Assembly: GCA_002352545.1 (NCBI GenBank)
Contig: DEIO01000015.1
Coordinates: 1-64,000, forward strand
Direction: 5' to 3'
DNA: 64,000 nt
Source: Patescibacteria group bacterium UBA2772
Lineage (GTDB): Bacteria; Patescibacteriota; Minisyncoccia; Moranbacterales; DUUL01
The position numbers were made by a program, and so were the translations under genes. Of this stretch, positions 1 to 8,466 are shown piece after piece. The notes under the pieces were generated by a model. That model was not told the origin of the DNA and ran no database searches. It saw nothing but the letters and a program-made list of their open reading frames with translations. Position 1 is the stretch's first letter; every line of letters begins with the position of its first letter.

Positions 1-63
1 TCTGCTAAAGTAAGCAAGACCCTTTTTTTATTAGGATAGCTTGTTGTTTATTGAAGTTTCCCA

Positions 64-92
64 TTGACTTTAGGTCTTTTTCAAAGTAGGAT
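64..92 (+). promoter_or_regulatory. possible sigma70 promoter before lepA
   Basis: TTGACT at 64-69, a 17-base spacer and TAGGAT at 87-92 resemble a housekeeping promoter; the -10 box is weak. It would give a leader of about 95 bases before lepA. I see no gene in the first 195 bases, only AT-rich sequence that may include the tail of whatever precedes the window. Confidence 0.35.
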
Positions 93-195
93 TGGCATAG
101 ACAATTTATATTAAAAATCGTTTTTATTATACCAATTTTTTTAGCTTTAGAGCAAACACAAGTCTAGTAAAAAAATTGGACATTATTTTTTCAAA

Positions 196-1980
196 ATGGA
201 GAACATTAGAAATTTTTGTATTATTGCTCATATTGATCACGGAAAATCAACATTGTCTGATCGTCTTTTAGAAATGACTCAGACCGTAGAAAAGAGGAAG
301 ATTTCTGAGCAAATGATGGATACGATGGAACTTGAACAAGAAAAAGGAATTACTATTAAGTTGCAACCAGCAACAATGAAGTATAAAGAATATACTTTAA
401 ACTTAATAGACACGCCGGGTCATGTTGATTTTGGTTACGAAGTGTCTCGTTCATTGGCAGCAGTAGATGGTGCAGTTCTTTTGGTTGATTGTACACAGGG
501 AGTGCAGGCTCAGACACTTGCAAATTTATATCAAGCTATAGAACAAGATTTGGAGATTGTGCCAGTGTTGAACAAGATTGACTTGCCAAATGCCGATATT
601 GAAAAAACAAAAAAAGAGATTGTTCATATCATTGGGTGTGATCCAGATGATATTCTTTGTGTAAGTGGAAAAACAGGAGAGGGTGTAGAAAAGCTTATGG
701 AGGAAATTATTAAGAAAGTCCCAGCACCCAATGGAAATCCAGAGAAACCTTTACGAGCAATGATTTTTGATTCCAAATATGATTCATACAAAGGTGTTTT
801 AGCTTATGTGAGAATTGTAGACGGAACTGTAAAAGCTGAAGATGACATTAGACTTATGGTCGGTGGGCGAGATGCGCATATTATTGAGGTGGGTAAGTTT
901 ACGCCATCACTTGTGAAACTAGATAGTTTAGAAACCGGAGATATTGGCTATATTGCTACAGGACTTAAGAGCGTTGACCAATGTAAGGTAGGAGACACAA
1001 TCAGTTTTCAGTCAAACGTAAAGAAAGGAGAAATAGAGACTTTACCAGGGTATAAAGACGTAAGACCGATGGTTTATGCGAGTTTTTATCCGACTGATGG
1101 GGAAGACTATAATCAATTTCGAGATGCTTTGGACAAATTGAAGTTAAACGATGCGGCTTTGACTTTTGAAGGTGAGAGTTCACTAGCTTTAGGGCGGGGT
1201 TTTAGGATTGGATTTTTAGGACTTTTGCATTTGGAAATTATTCGTGAACGACTTTTGCGAGAATTTGATTTTGAGCCAGTTATTACTACTCCGAGTGTAG
1301 TATATGAAATTGTTCTTTCGAATGGAGAGAATAAAAAAATCTATTCAGCAGCTGAAATGCCAGAAGCAAACATAATAAAAGAGGTTCGTGAACCACACGT
1401 AAAATTGGATATAATTTCACCTTCTCAATATCTAGGGAATGTAATGGAACTTGTAAGAAGTGTTACTAGGGCAAAATATTTAAGTACTGAGTATATTGAT
1501 GAAACTAGGCTCGTACTTTCTTTCGATGCTCCATTGGCAGAGGTAATTGTGAATTTGCACGATGGAATACAGTCTGCTACAAGTGGATTTGCTTCTTTTT
1601 CATACGAGATGATTGGATATGTAGCAGCTGATTTGGTTAGAATGGATGTTTATGTCGCTGAAGAAAAGATAGAAGCTTTTTCTCAGGTTGTGCCAAAAGA
1701 AAAAGCAAATGCAGAAGGAAGTCGAATCGTGAAGAAGCTGAAAGATGTGATTCCAAGACAAAACTTTTTAGTAAAGTTACAAGCCGCGGTTGGAGGGACA
1801 TTCATAGGACGTGAGAATATTGCTCCTTTTCGTAAGGATGTTACAGGACATCTTTATGGTGGTGATATCACTAGGAAAAGAAAGCTTCTAGAGAAACAAA
1901 AGAGAGGAAAAAAGAGAATGAAAGGTGTTGGAAGAGTTGATATTCCACAAAAAGCATTTTTGGAAGTTTTGAAACGATAA
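196..1980 (+). CDS. lepA: elongation factor 4 (LepA)
   Basis: Ribosome-bound translational GTPase of the LepA/EF4 family, cytosolic, known to act on stalled or mistranslocated ribosomes. At 594 residues it is full length for the family. The G1 loop AHIDHGKST is at residues 11-19, the G3 motif DTPGHVDF starts at about 72 and G4 NKID at about 126. The LepA-specific C-terminal domain is complete and ends in a basic KRGKKRMKGVGR tail. The switch I motif reads EKGITIK where most LepA proteins have ERGITIK. The ATG at 196 begins the family-typical N-terminus; there is no Shine-Dalgarno sequence before it. A transglycosylase gene follows after 41 bases and may be co-transcribed. Identification is secure. 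Confidence 0.97.
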   Translation: MENIRNFCIIAHIDHGKSTLSDRLLEMTQTVEKRKISEQMMDTMELEQEKGITIKLQPATMKYKEYTLNLIDTPGHVDFGYEVSRSLAAVDGAVLLVDCTQGVQAQTLANLYQAIEQDLEIVPVLNKIDLPNADIEKTKKEIVHIIGCDPDDILCVSGKTGEGVEKLMEEIIKKVPAPNGNPEKPLRAMIFDSKYDSYKGVLAYVRIVDGTVKAEDDIRLMVGGRDAHIIEVGKFTPSLVKLDSLETGDIGYIATGLKSVDQCKVGDTISFQSNVKKGEIETLPGYKDVRPMVYASFYPTDGEDYNQFRDALDKLKLNDAALTFEGESSLALGRGFRIGFLGLLHLEIIRERLLREFDFEPVITTPSVVYEIVLSNGENKKIYSAAEMPEANIIKEVREPHVKLDIISPSQYLGNVMELVRSVTRAKYLSTEYIDETRLVLSFDAPLAEVIVNLHDGIQSATSGFASFSYEMIGYVAADLVRMDVYVAEEKIEAFSQVVPKEKANAEGSRIVKKLKDVIPRQNFLVKLQAAVGGTFIGRENIAPFRKDVTGHLYGGDITRKRKLLEKQKRGKKRMKGVGRVDIPQKAFLEVLKR

Positions 1981-2021
1981 AGTTTTGTTTTATCATTTTT
2001 TAGTAAAAAGAAAATAAAATT

Positions 2022-3536
2022 ATGTTCAAAGATTATAATAAGTCTGATTATTCAAAACGAAACCGACCTATAAAGGAAAATAAAAGACATAATATCGAAG
2101 ATGATAAAAACAAAGGTCTTAGTAGGCGAAATTTTCTAAAGGTTTCAGTTGCGCTTGCTGCTAGTTGGGGAATTGGAAAATTTGCTCTGGATTCTTTTGA
2201 TGATGTGGAAAATGAAAAAATAGCAGGAAATGATTCTAAAGAGCCTAATCAAGAGCAAAAAATTACTCAGCAGCAATTGGAGATTGAAAAAGATGACAGG
2301 GATATTGTTGGAAATACGATTGAAGAACAGCTGGCAAAGAGTGAGAAAGTAACACTAAATATTGAAACAAAAAGAGCTCTTCGGCAAAAGTGGAAGCAAA
2401 GTTATTCAAAGAGACCAGATGATTGTTCAAAAGAAGATAAACTGACTGGGAAAAATCATTTGGGATTATTAGGGTCAATGGAGAGGATGCAGCCATGGAT
2501 AGAAGATATTAAGTCTGAATTTTTAAGAATTGGTGTTCCGGAGAAATTTGCATATTTAGCAATTCCAGAGTCTCATTTTGATGTAAATGATTATTCTAGA
2601 GCAAGTGCAAAAGGACCTTATCAGTTTACTGTTGGTACAGCAAAAGCCTTTGGTCTGATGGTTGAAAATGGAGTTGATCAGAGATGTGATCCCATTGAAA
2701 GTGCCATCGCTTGTGCTAAGCATTTAAAATATAGTTATGGGAGATTTAATGATGATTGGGATTTAGCATTTGCTGATTATAATGGGGGTTTTACAAATGC
2801 ATATGCAAAATTTTGTCATAAAAAAGAAGACCGTAATTATACAGATTATCTTGCATGGAGAGAAGGTAGGATAAATAACTTTATTTCAAAAGAGCATTTC
2901 GAGCACAAAGTAAAAAAAAGTGACAAAAATTTAACTAAAATAGCAAGGTTTTATGGGATTACAGTTGAAGCTATTATGGAGATCAATAGTCTAAAAGATG
3001 ATGGAATTAGAATTGGACAAGAACTGAAAATTCCTGCAACAACTTCTGTTAAGATGTTTAAACTCAGGGATTCTTTGGAAAATTTAAATTACCCAGAGAA
3101 ATTTTATGCAATATTGGATGTTATTGAAGAAGAGGATTTGCAGACTAGATTTCCTAGTTTAAGTGCGCAATTTGAGATTGCTAAAGTTCCTAAAGTTTCA
3201 ACTCAGGAATTTTCCTATACTGTGAAAAAAAGGCAAGGACTTTTTGCGATTTCAAGGATTTTAAGGGCTAGATTTGCTCTTACGGATTCGAAGGCTAATT
3301 TGTCTATTTTGCAGATTCAAAAAGCTATTCAAGATCAAAATAAAATCTTTAGTCCGAAAAGCATTAGACCAGGGCAATCATTAACGGTTAATCTGCCGAT
3401 TGAAGGGGGTTCTTCTCTTTTTAGTTTGGCGGAGGAAAAGAATCTATCTCTAACTCGTGTGCTTGAGCTAAATCCATCAATTTTTTCCAGTAAGCAAATA
3501 TTACCTTCTGGTTTTCAGATTAGATTGCCAAAATAG
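2022..3536 (+). CDS. Tat-signal lytic transglycosylase with LysM domains
   Basis: Predicted exported peptidoglycan lytic transglycosylase of 504 residues. SRRNFLK at residues 34-40, followed by a short hydrophobic stretch, is a canonical twin-arginine signal. An SLT-type domain covers about 150-290: the ESHF motif gives catalytic Glu183, followed by AKGPYQF and YNGG, as in the SLT/MltD family. LysM-like modules follow at about 300-340, 400-460 and 465-504, and should bind the glycan strand. The charged linker at about 55-140 has low complexity. No Tat translocase gene is in the window. The ATG start has no Shine-Dalgarno sequence. A strong hairpin terminator follows. A decayed relative of its SLT core lies at about 30950-31061. 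The family call is firm; Tat export is inferred from the motif. Confidence 0.85.
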   Translation: MFKDYNKSDYSKRNRPIKENKRHNIEDDKNKGLSRRNFLKVSVALAASWGIGKFALDSFDDVENEKIAGNDSKEPNQEQKITQQQLEIEKDDRDIVGNTIEEQLAKSEKVTLNIETKRALRQKWKQSYSKRPDDCSKEDKLTGKNHLGLLGSMERMQPWIEDIKSEFLRIGVPEKFAYLAIPESHFDVNDYSRASAKGPYQFTVGTAKAFGLMVENGVDQRCDPIESAIACAKHLKYSYGRFNDDWDLAFADYNGGFTNAYAKFCHKKEDRNYTDYLAWREGRINNFISKEHFEHKVKKSDKNLTKIARFYGITVEAIMEINSLKDDGIRIGQELKIPATTSVKMFKLRDSLENLNYPEKFYAILDVIEEEDLQTRFPSLSAQFEIAKVPKVSTQEFSYTVKKRQGLFAISRILRARFALTDSKANLSILQIQKAIQDQNKIFSPKSIRPGQSLTVNLPIEGGSSLFSLAEEKNLSLTRVLELNPSIFSSKQILPSGFQIRLPK

Positions 3537-3553
3537 GTTTTTGAAAAGAATAG

Positions 3554-3590
3554 AGACCCTCATCATTTTTTTGACGAGGGTCTTTTTTTA
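3554..3590 (+). terminator. Rho-independent terminator after the transglycosylase gene
   Basis: AGACCCTC at 3554-3561 pairs with GAGGGTCT at 3576-3583, followed by a run of T. It closes the lepA-transglycosylase unit. Confidence 0.9.
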
Positions 3591-4438
3591 TACAAATCGC
3601 TAAACTCTGAAAAAAAGATTGCCTGAGTTGACTTTCATCTCCTTGAGCTTTTTTCAATGTCAGTTCTAAAGGTTAGGAGGTTTTGGCAACCGGAGAGCTG
3701 TTGATTTTGAGTAAACGTATGTGTTTTAGCTACAATTATTCCTTTCATCGATGACTCCCTTTTTTGTGGTTAATAAGGTACCACTAAGATAATAATATAT
3801 ATTATAATCATAGTACTGATAAAACTTTTTGTCAGGGTTTAATTCCTAAATTCTAGTTTGAAGAGAAGTAAAGTCAAGAATAAAAGGACATTTTTTGTGA
3901 AATTTAAAAATAACTAGCAATGAAGTCAAAAAACAAGTATTTAAATTATAGATACATTAATGAAGGAGTCTTTATGATGGCAGCTTAAGAGAATTTACAC
4001 GTAATTTTATTGTAGAGAAAGTGTCTTAATTAATAAATAATTAATAAAGCGCGGTTAAGTTTGATAAAAAAATATATTTAAATACTAGAGTAATACAAAT
4101 TATTTTAAATAGAATAGTTTAAAAGAGAATAAAAGGAGAGGGTACAACAACAAAAAGAAGGATTTAAAGATGGTATTAAATAATTCACCTGATAAATTAT
4201 ATAATTTCTTTAAGGTTATTTAGATACTAACATATATTGACATACTCAGAAATATTGCCAAATGATTTGTGTTCTAAAAAATAAAAAGCCTAGAATATAA
4301 ATAATTTTTAGATATTTTTAGAAACACGTTTCTTGACTATTTTATTTAATGAGAGTAAAATTAACAATTACTTGTTCTATTATTTACTTAATTTGGAGAA
4401 TGATGTATTTAAAAATTTGCTAGGATTAATTACTTACT
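3591..4438. other. gene-poor AT-rich interval
   Basis: About 850 bases without a convincing gene. On the minus strand a 37-codon frame (3748 down to 3635) starts MKGIIVA after a GGGAG sequence. That resembles the first residues of RmlA-type nucleotidyltransferases, but nothing after it does, so it is at best a remnant. The rest is AT-rich and stop-rich in the frames I followed. It contains the promoter listed at 4333 and reads like decayed or spacer DNA between housekeeping genes and the polysaccharide island. Confidence 0.5.
4333..4361 (+). promoter_or_regulatory. sigma70-like promoter of the polysaccharide gene cluster
   Basis: TTGACT at 4333-4338, a 17-base spacer and TAAAAT at 4356-4361. 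The expected transcription start near 4368 leaves a leader of about 80 bases before the ATG at 4451. Confidence 0.55.
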
Positions 4439-4450
4439 TTGTGTGTTTAT

Positions 4451-6274
4451 ATGAAAACGAATAAATTTATAAAATGTATCGACTATCAGTATCATAAATA
4501 TTTTCAACATCATTTATTGCAGAAGCATAAAAAAGTTATATTATACCTGATTTTTGGGTGTACGGCAGCATTTACTGATTTAAGTATTTATCTTTTTCTT
4601 TTTAACATAGTTCATGTTGAAGCAATAATTTCTACTGTAGTTTCAATCTCAGTGGCAACAATTGTTGGTTTCATTTTGAATGCCATAATCAATTTTCAGG
4701 TTGACAATCGCTTTCTTCTTAGGTTTATTTCATATGCCTCTGTGAGTGCAGTAGGTATGATAATCAGTTCAGTGATGTTGTGTATATTTCATGATTTGCA
4801 AGGATTTGACGGTAATATCGTAAAGATTGTTTCTTTTCCGGTTATTTTTTTGGTACAATATTTTCTTAATAGCAAAATTTCTTTTAGAAAAATGCAAAAA
4901 ACACAACTCGAAAATGAAAAGTCTAATAACGAATATAAAGAAATAAGCAAAATGTCATGTAAAAAACATATTGCGATTATTGGTGGAGGGTATACAGGAC
5001 TAACGACTGCATATCGCTTGAGTAAAGCTGGATATAAGGTCACTATATACGAAAAAGAATCTTTTGTTGGTGGTTTAGCGAGTGGATTTACAATGGATAA
5101 GCTTCCGTTGGAAAGAATTTGGCATTTTATTTACATGACAGATAATGATGCTCTTTCTTTGGCAGATGAATTGGGTGTAAGAGATAAATTAGTCTTTCAT
5201 GATAGTTCCGTTGCAACGTATTATGACGGTAAGCTATATCCATTTATGTCGCCAGTAGATCTTTTGCGGTTTACTCCATTATCGTTTTTGAATCGTATTA
5301 GAACTGGGGTAGTTGGGTTGTATTTACAACATATAAAAAATTGGCAACCGCTTACGCGTATTACTGCATATGAATGGATGAAAGCAAAAGCTGGAGAACA
5401 GGCGACCGAAATTATTTGGAAGCCACTTTTAGAAGGTAAATTCGGCAAATATTATGATAAGGTGATTATGTCATGGTTATGGGGGCGTATTAAGGTTCGT
5501 GTAGATTCTAAAGAAACTTCTAGAGAAAAGTTGGGATATTTTACAGGTAGTTTTGACATTTTGACGCAGAGACTAGTGGATGAAATTACTAAAAATGGAG
5601 GGGAAATCATTACAGATACAGCAGTTGAGAAAATTAATAAAATGCCTGGTGATAGAGTAGCTTTGAAATTCAAAGACTCTTTGGATATATTCGATAGTGT
5701 GATTGTTACAACTCCAACACATGTCTTTGCGAAACTGATTGGAGATAACGAGGAAGTGACAAAGGAGCACAAACAAGAATTAAAAAGCATTAGTTATATT
5801 GGTGCCTTGGTGATGGTGTTTACATCTAATCAGGAAATATCACCGTATTATTGGCACAACATTAATGATCCGAAAATTCCTTTTCTTGTTTTTCTATCGA
5901 ACACTGTTTTAGCTGGAAAAGAAACATATCAAGAGAAAAATGTTTATTATGTTGGTTTCTATGCTGAGCATAGTCATCACTATTTCTCTGACGATGATGA
6001 ATCTATTATGAAAGAATGGGAAGATGGAATTAAGAAAATGTTTCCTGATTTTGATGTGAATAAAATCAGAGAAAAGAAATTATTTAAGTTCAAGAATGCA
6101 CAGCATATAGTGGATCTTGATTATGATAAGAAAATTCCATCATATGAGAGTATTGTAAAAAACGTATATTTAGCAAATTTTTCACAAATTTACCCTGATG
6201 ATAGGGGACTTAACTATGCGATTCAAGAAGGGAATAAAATTGCAGAGATGATTAAGATGAATCTAGGAGGATAA
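4451..6274 (+). CDS. GtrA-like flippase domain fused to FAD-dependent oxidoreductase
   Basis: Two-domain membrane protein of about 607 residues. The first 150 or so residues hold four hydrophobic segments typical of the GtrA family, which is linked to movement of polyprenyl-phosphate sugars. After a charged linker, a Rossmann FAD-binding domain starts with HIAIIGGGYTGL (GxGxxG glycines from about residue 178) and continues as an amine-oxidase/protoporphyrinogen-oxidase-like fold with GGLASGF. The C-terminal DRGLNYAIQEGNKIA is the usual second FAD-contact region of that superfamily. The frame can be opened from a TTG at 4439, but the ATG at 4451 is preferred. It heads the island and precedes a GT2 gene. 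The substrate is unknown; modification of a lipid-linked sugar is an inference from the fusion. Confidence 0.75.
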   Translation: MKTNKFIKCIDYQYHKYFQHHLLQKHKKVILYLIFGCTAAFTDLSIYLFLFNIVHVEAIISTVVSISVATIVGFILNAIINFQVDNRFLLRFISYASVSAVGMIISSVMLCIFHDLQGFDGNIVKIVSFPVIFLVQYFLNSKISFRKMQKTQLENEKSNNEYKEISKMSCKKHIAIIGGGYTGLTTAYRLSKAGYKVTIYEKESFVGGLASGFTMDKLPLERIWHFIYMTDNDALSLADELGVRDKLVFHDSSVATYYDGKLYPFMSPVDLLRFTPLSFLNRIRTGVVGLYLQHIKNWQPLTRITAYEWMKAKAGEQATEIIWKPLLEGKFGKYYDKVIMSWLWGRIKVRVDSKETSREKLGYFTGSFDILTQRLVDEITKNGGEIITDTAVEKINKMPGDRVALKFKDSLDIFDSVIVTTPTHVFAKLIGDNEEVTKEHKQELKSISYIGALVMVFTSNQEISPYYWHNINDPKIPFLVFLSNTVLAGKETYQEKNVYYVGFYAEHSHHYFSDDDESIMKEWEDGIKKMFPDFDVNKIREKKLFKFKNAQHIVDLDYDKKIPSYESIVKNVYLANFSQIYPDDRGLNYAIQEGNKIAEMIKMNLGG

Positions 6275-6333
6275 ATTTAATAGAAGAGTACACCTGTTTT
6301 GATATTAAATAATTAGTGGGTTATGTTATTATT

Positions 6334-8433
6334 ATGAATATAGAAAAGAGAAAAGAGGAAAACAAAGAGATTGAATTTACAATCATTTTGCCAACCTTCA
6401 ATGAATCTAGGAATGTTGTTCCAATTTTGGAAGCTGTTTCTTCTGCATTGAAAGATTTTCCATATTCTTATGAAATTTTATTTGTGGACGATAGCAGCGA
6501 TGATACGCCTAAGGTTATCCGGGAAAATATTAAGAAGTATTCAAATATAGGGCTTTTACATCGCTCAAAAAGCAAGCGTACTGGTTTGGCGACTGCTTTT
6601 GTGGCTGGTTTTGCTAAGGCTCGCGGAAAGTATATATTCTGTATGGATTCAGACCTGCAACATTCTCCTAAGGAAATTGTTCCAATGGCTAAAAGAATTG
6701 TTGAACATACTGACGATTTGGTGGTTGGATCTCGTTATATTCCTGGGGGTAGTCCTGAAGGTTTAGGGGGGAAATATAGAATTATAATTTCTCGTTTTGT
6801 AACTAGATTTTCGGCTTGGATACTTCTTCCTCCAACAAGAAAATCGACTGATCCAGGTGCAGGGATGTTTGTTGTTCGCAGAGACCTAATTGAAAGCGTC
6901 TATTTTGAGAATCTCTATGGTTTTAAGATTCTGATAGATATTCTAACTAGAGTGCCAAATGCTCGTGTTAGTGAACATCCTATTGTTTTTGAAAAGAGAG
7001 CTAACGAAGAGAGTAAGGCTACTTTGAAGCAGGGGATGTATTTCTTTTTTCATATATTTGCTCTTTTTGTTTTTTATAGACTACCAATTATTGTCAAGAG
7101 AATTTTATTTATCGCAGCTTGTGGTTTAGTGGGATTTCTGTCTTTTTTGGCAATTTCATATGCCGAAACATTTTTTCAAAAGTTCCTTGTTACTTTTTCA
7201 ATCTTCTTGACTTTGCAGAGTTCTTTTATGATATTCCTAACCCTCTATGCTTGGGAAAATCCAGAAAGAATGAGGAAAGATGGTTCACCAAAAAAATTCA
7301 TTGCTCCTTTGAAGTCTTTTACTATTTTTATTCCAGCTAGACACGAGGAAAATGTAATTGCTGATACTATCCGCTCTATTGCAACTTTGAATTATCCAGA
7401 GGAGAAGAAGGAAATTTTAGTCCTAATTAATCGTAAGGATGATGCGGAAACCATTAGAATAGCTCAAGAGACTATTAAAGAAGTTGGAAAGCCAAATATT
7501 AAATTAGTAGATTTTGATGGACCATTAGGCAAAGCAGTCGGATTGAATATAGGATTGAAAAATGCTACTAAAGACGTGGTTACAATTTTCGATGCCGAGG
7601 ATGAGGTTCATCCTGAAATTCTCAATATTATCAACACAACGATGTTCAAAGAGCGTGTCGATATTGTTCAGTCAGGCGTTCAGCTTATGAACTATAATTC
7701 TAATTGGTATTCTTTGTTTAATGTGATGGAATATTATTTCTGGTTTAAGTCAGTATTGCACTTTTTTGCGGAAAAAGGGATGATTCCTCTAGGAGGAAAC
7801 ACTGTCTTTTTCAAGCGATATTGGCTGGAGAAAATTGGTGGTTGGGATGAGAAAAATCTAACGGAAGATGCTGATATTGGAATTTGTATGAGTGTGATGG
7901 GTGCACGTACTAAGGTTGTTTATGATGAGCGTCATTCTACTAGAGAAGAAACTCCTCCAACAATAGGTGGATTCATCAAACAAAGAACCCGTTGGAATCA
8001 AGGGTTTATCCAGGTTCTATTTAAAGGGGTGTGGCTAAAAATGTCAACGATGTATCAAAGATTTTTAGCGCTTTATATTCTTAGTTGGTTATTTTTTCAA
8101 GGATTTTTGTTTTTGATTTTGCCAATGTCGATTTTAGTGGCGATTTTTGTGAAGATGCCACCAGTTCTTGGCATTATTGTTAATCTTCCTATGTATACCT
8201 TGTTTATACTTTTTGTTATTATGAATATTGGAGCGTATCAATTTATTAAAAGTTATTCTTTTAAATATTCTCCTTTGGTCATCTTAAAGATTACTATTTT
8301 TTATATCCCATTTCAAATGTTATTGGGAGTTAGTGCTTTTCGGGCTATGATTAGGCAATTTTTTGGAAATATCAGTTGGGAAAAAACGACTCATATTAAC
8401 ACACTAAGAAAAGAAGTGTCGTCGAATAAATAA
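6334..8433 (+). CDS. double glycosyltransferase family 2 membrane protein
   Basis: Two GT2 domains in one chain. The first (about residues 10-230) resembles dolichol-phosphate-mannose synthase/GtrB: FTIILPTFNES, then the metal-binding DSDLQHSP around Asp105, then two hydrophobic segments near 240-300. The second (about 330-600) is a processive-type GT2 with DAEDEVHPE from Asp420 and QRTRW at about 550, followed by several C-terminal membrane segments. This suggests one protein makes a polyprenyl-phosphate sugar and a second glycosidic bond. A GTG at 6316 is in frame; the ATG at 6334 was chosen because the GT2 fold starts shortly after. It lies in the same direction as its neighbours and is probably part of the 4.4-13.8 kb operon. 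Acceptor and sugar cannot be read from the sequence. Confidence 0.85.
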   Translation: MNIEKRKEENKEIEFTIILPTFNESRNVVPILEAVSSALKDFPYSYEILFVDDSSDDTPKVIRENIKKYSNIGLLHRSKSKRTGLATAFVAGFAKARGKYIFCMDSDLQHSPKEIVPMAKRIVEHTDDLVVGSRYIPGGSPEGLGGKYRIIISRFVTRFSAWILLPPTRKSTDPGAGMFVVRRDLIESVYFENLYGFKILIDILTRVPNARVSEHPIVFEKRANEESKATLKQGMYFFFHIFALFVFYRLPIIVKRILFIAACGLVGFLSFLAISYAETFFQKFLVTFSIFLTLQSSFMIFLTLYAWENPERMRKDGSPKKFIAPLKSFTIFIPARHEENVIADTIRSIATLNYPEEKKEILVLINRKDDAETIRIAQETIKEVGKPNIKLVDFDGPLGKAVGLNIGLKNATKDVVTIFDAEDEVHPEILNIINTTMFKERVDIVQSGVQLMNYNSNWYSLFNVMEYYFWFKSVLHFFAEKGMIPLGGNTVFFKRYWLEKIGGWDEKNLTEDADIGICMSVMGARTKVVYDERHSTREETPPTIGGFIKQRTRWNQGFIQVLFKGVWLKMSTMYQRFLALYILSWLFFQGFLFLILPMSILVAIFVKMPPVLGIIVNLPMYTLFILFVIMNIGAYQFIKSYSFKYSPLVILKITIFYIPFQMLLGVSAFRAMIRQFFGNISWEKTTHINTLRKEVSSNK

Positions 8434-8466
8434 ATTTAACTATAATATAAATAGTCAGCTGTATCT

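Noticed and set aside
3635..3748. 37-codon minus-strand frame starting MKGIIVA, like RmlA
   Set aside because: Only the first seven residues resemble the family; the rest has no nucleotide-binding motif. It is mentioned only as a possible remnant.
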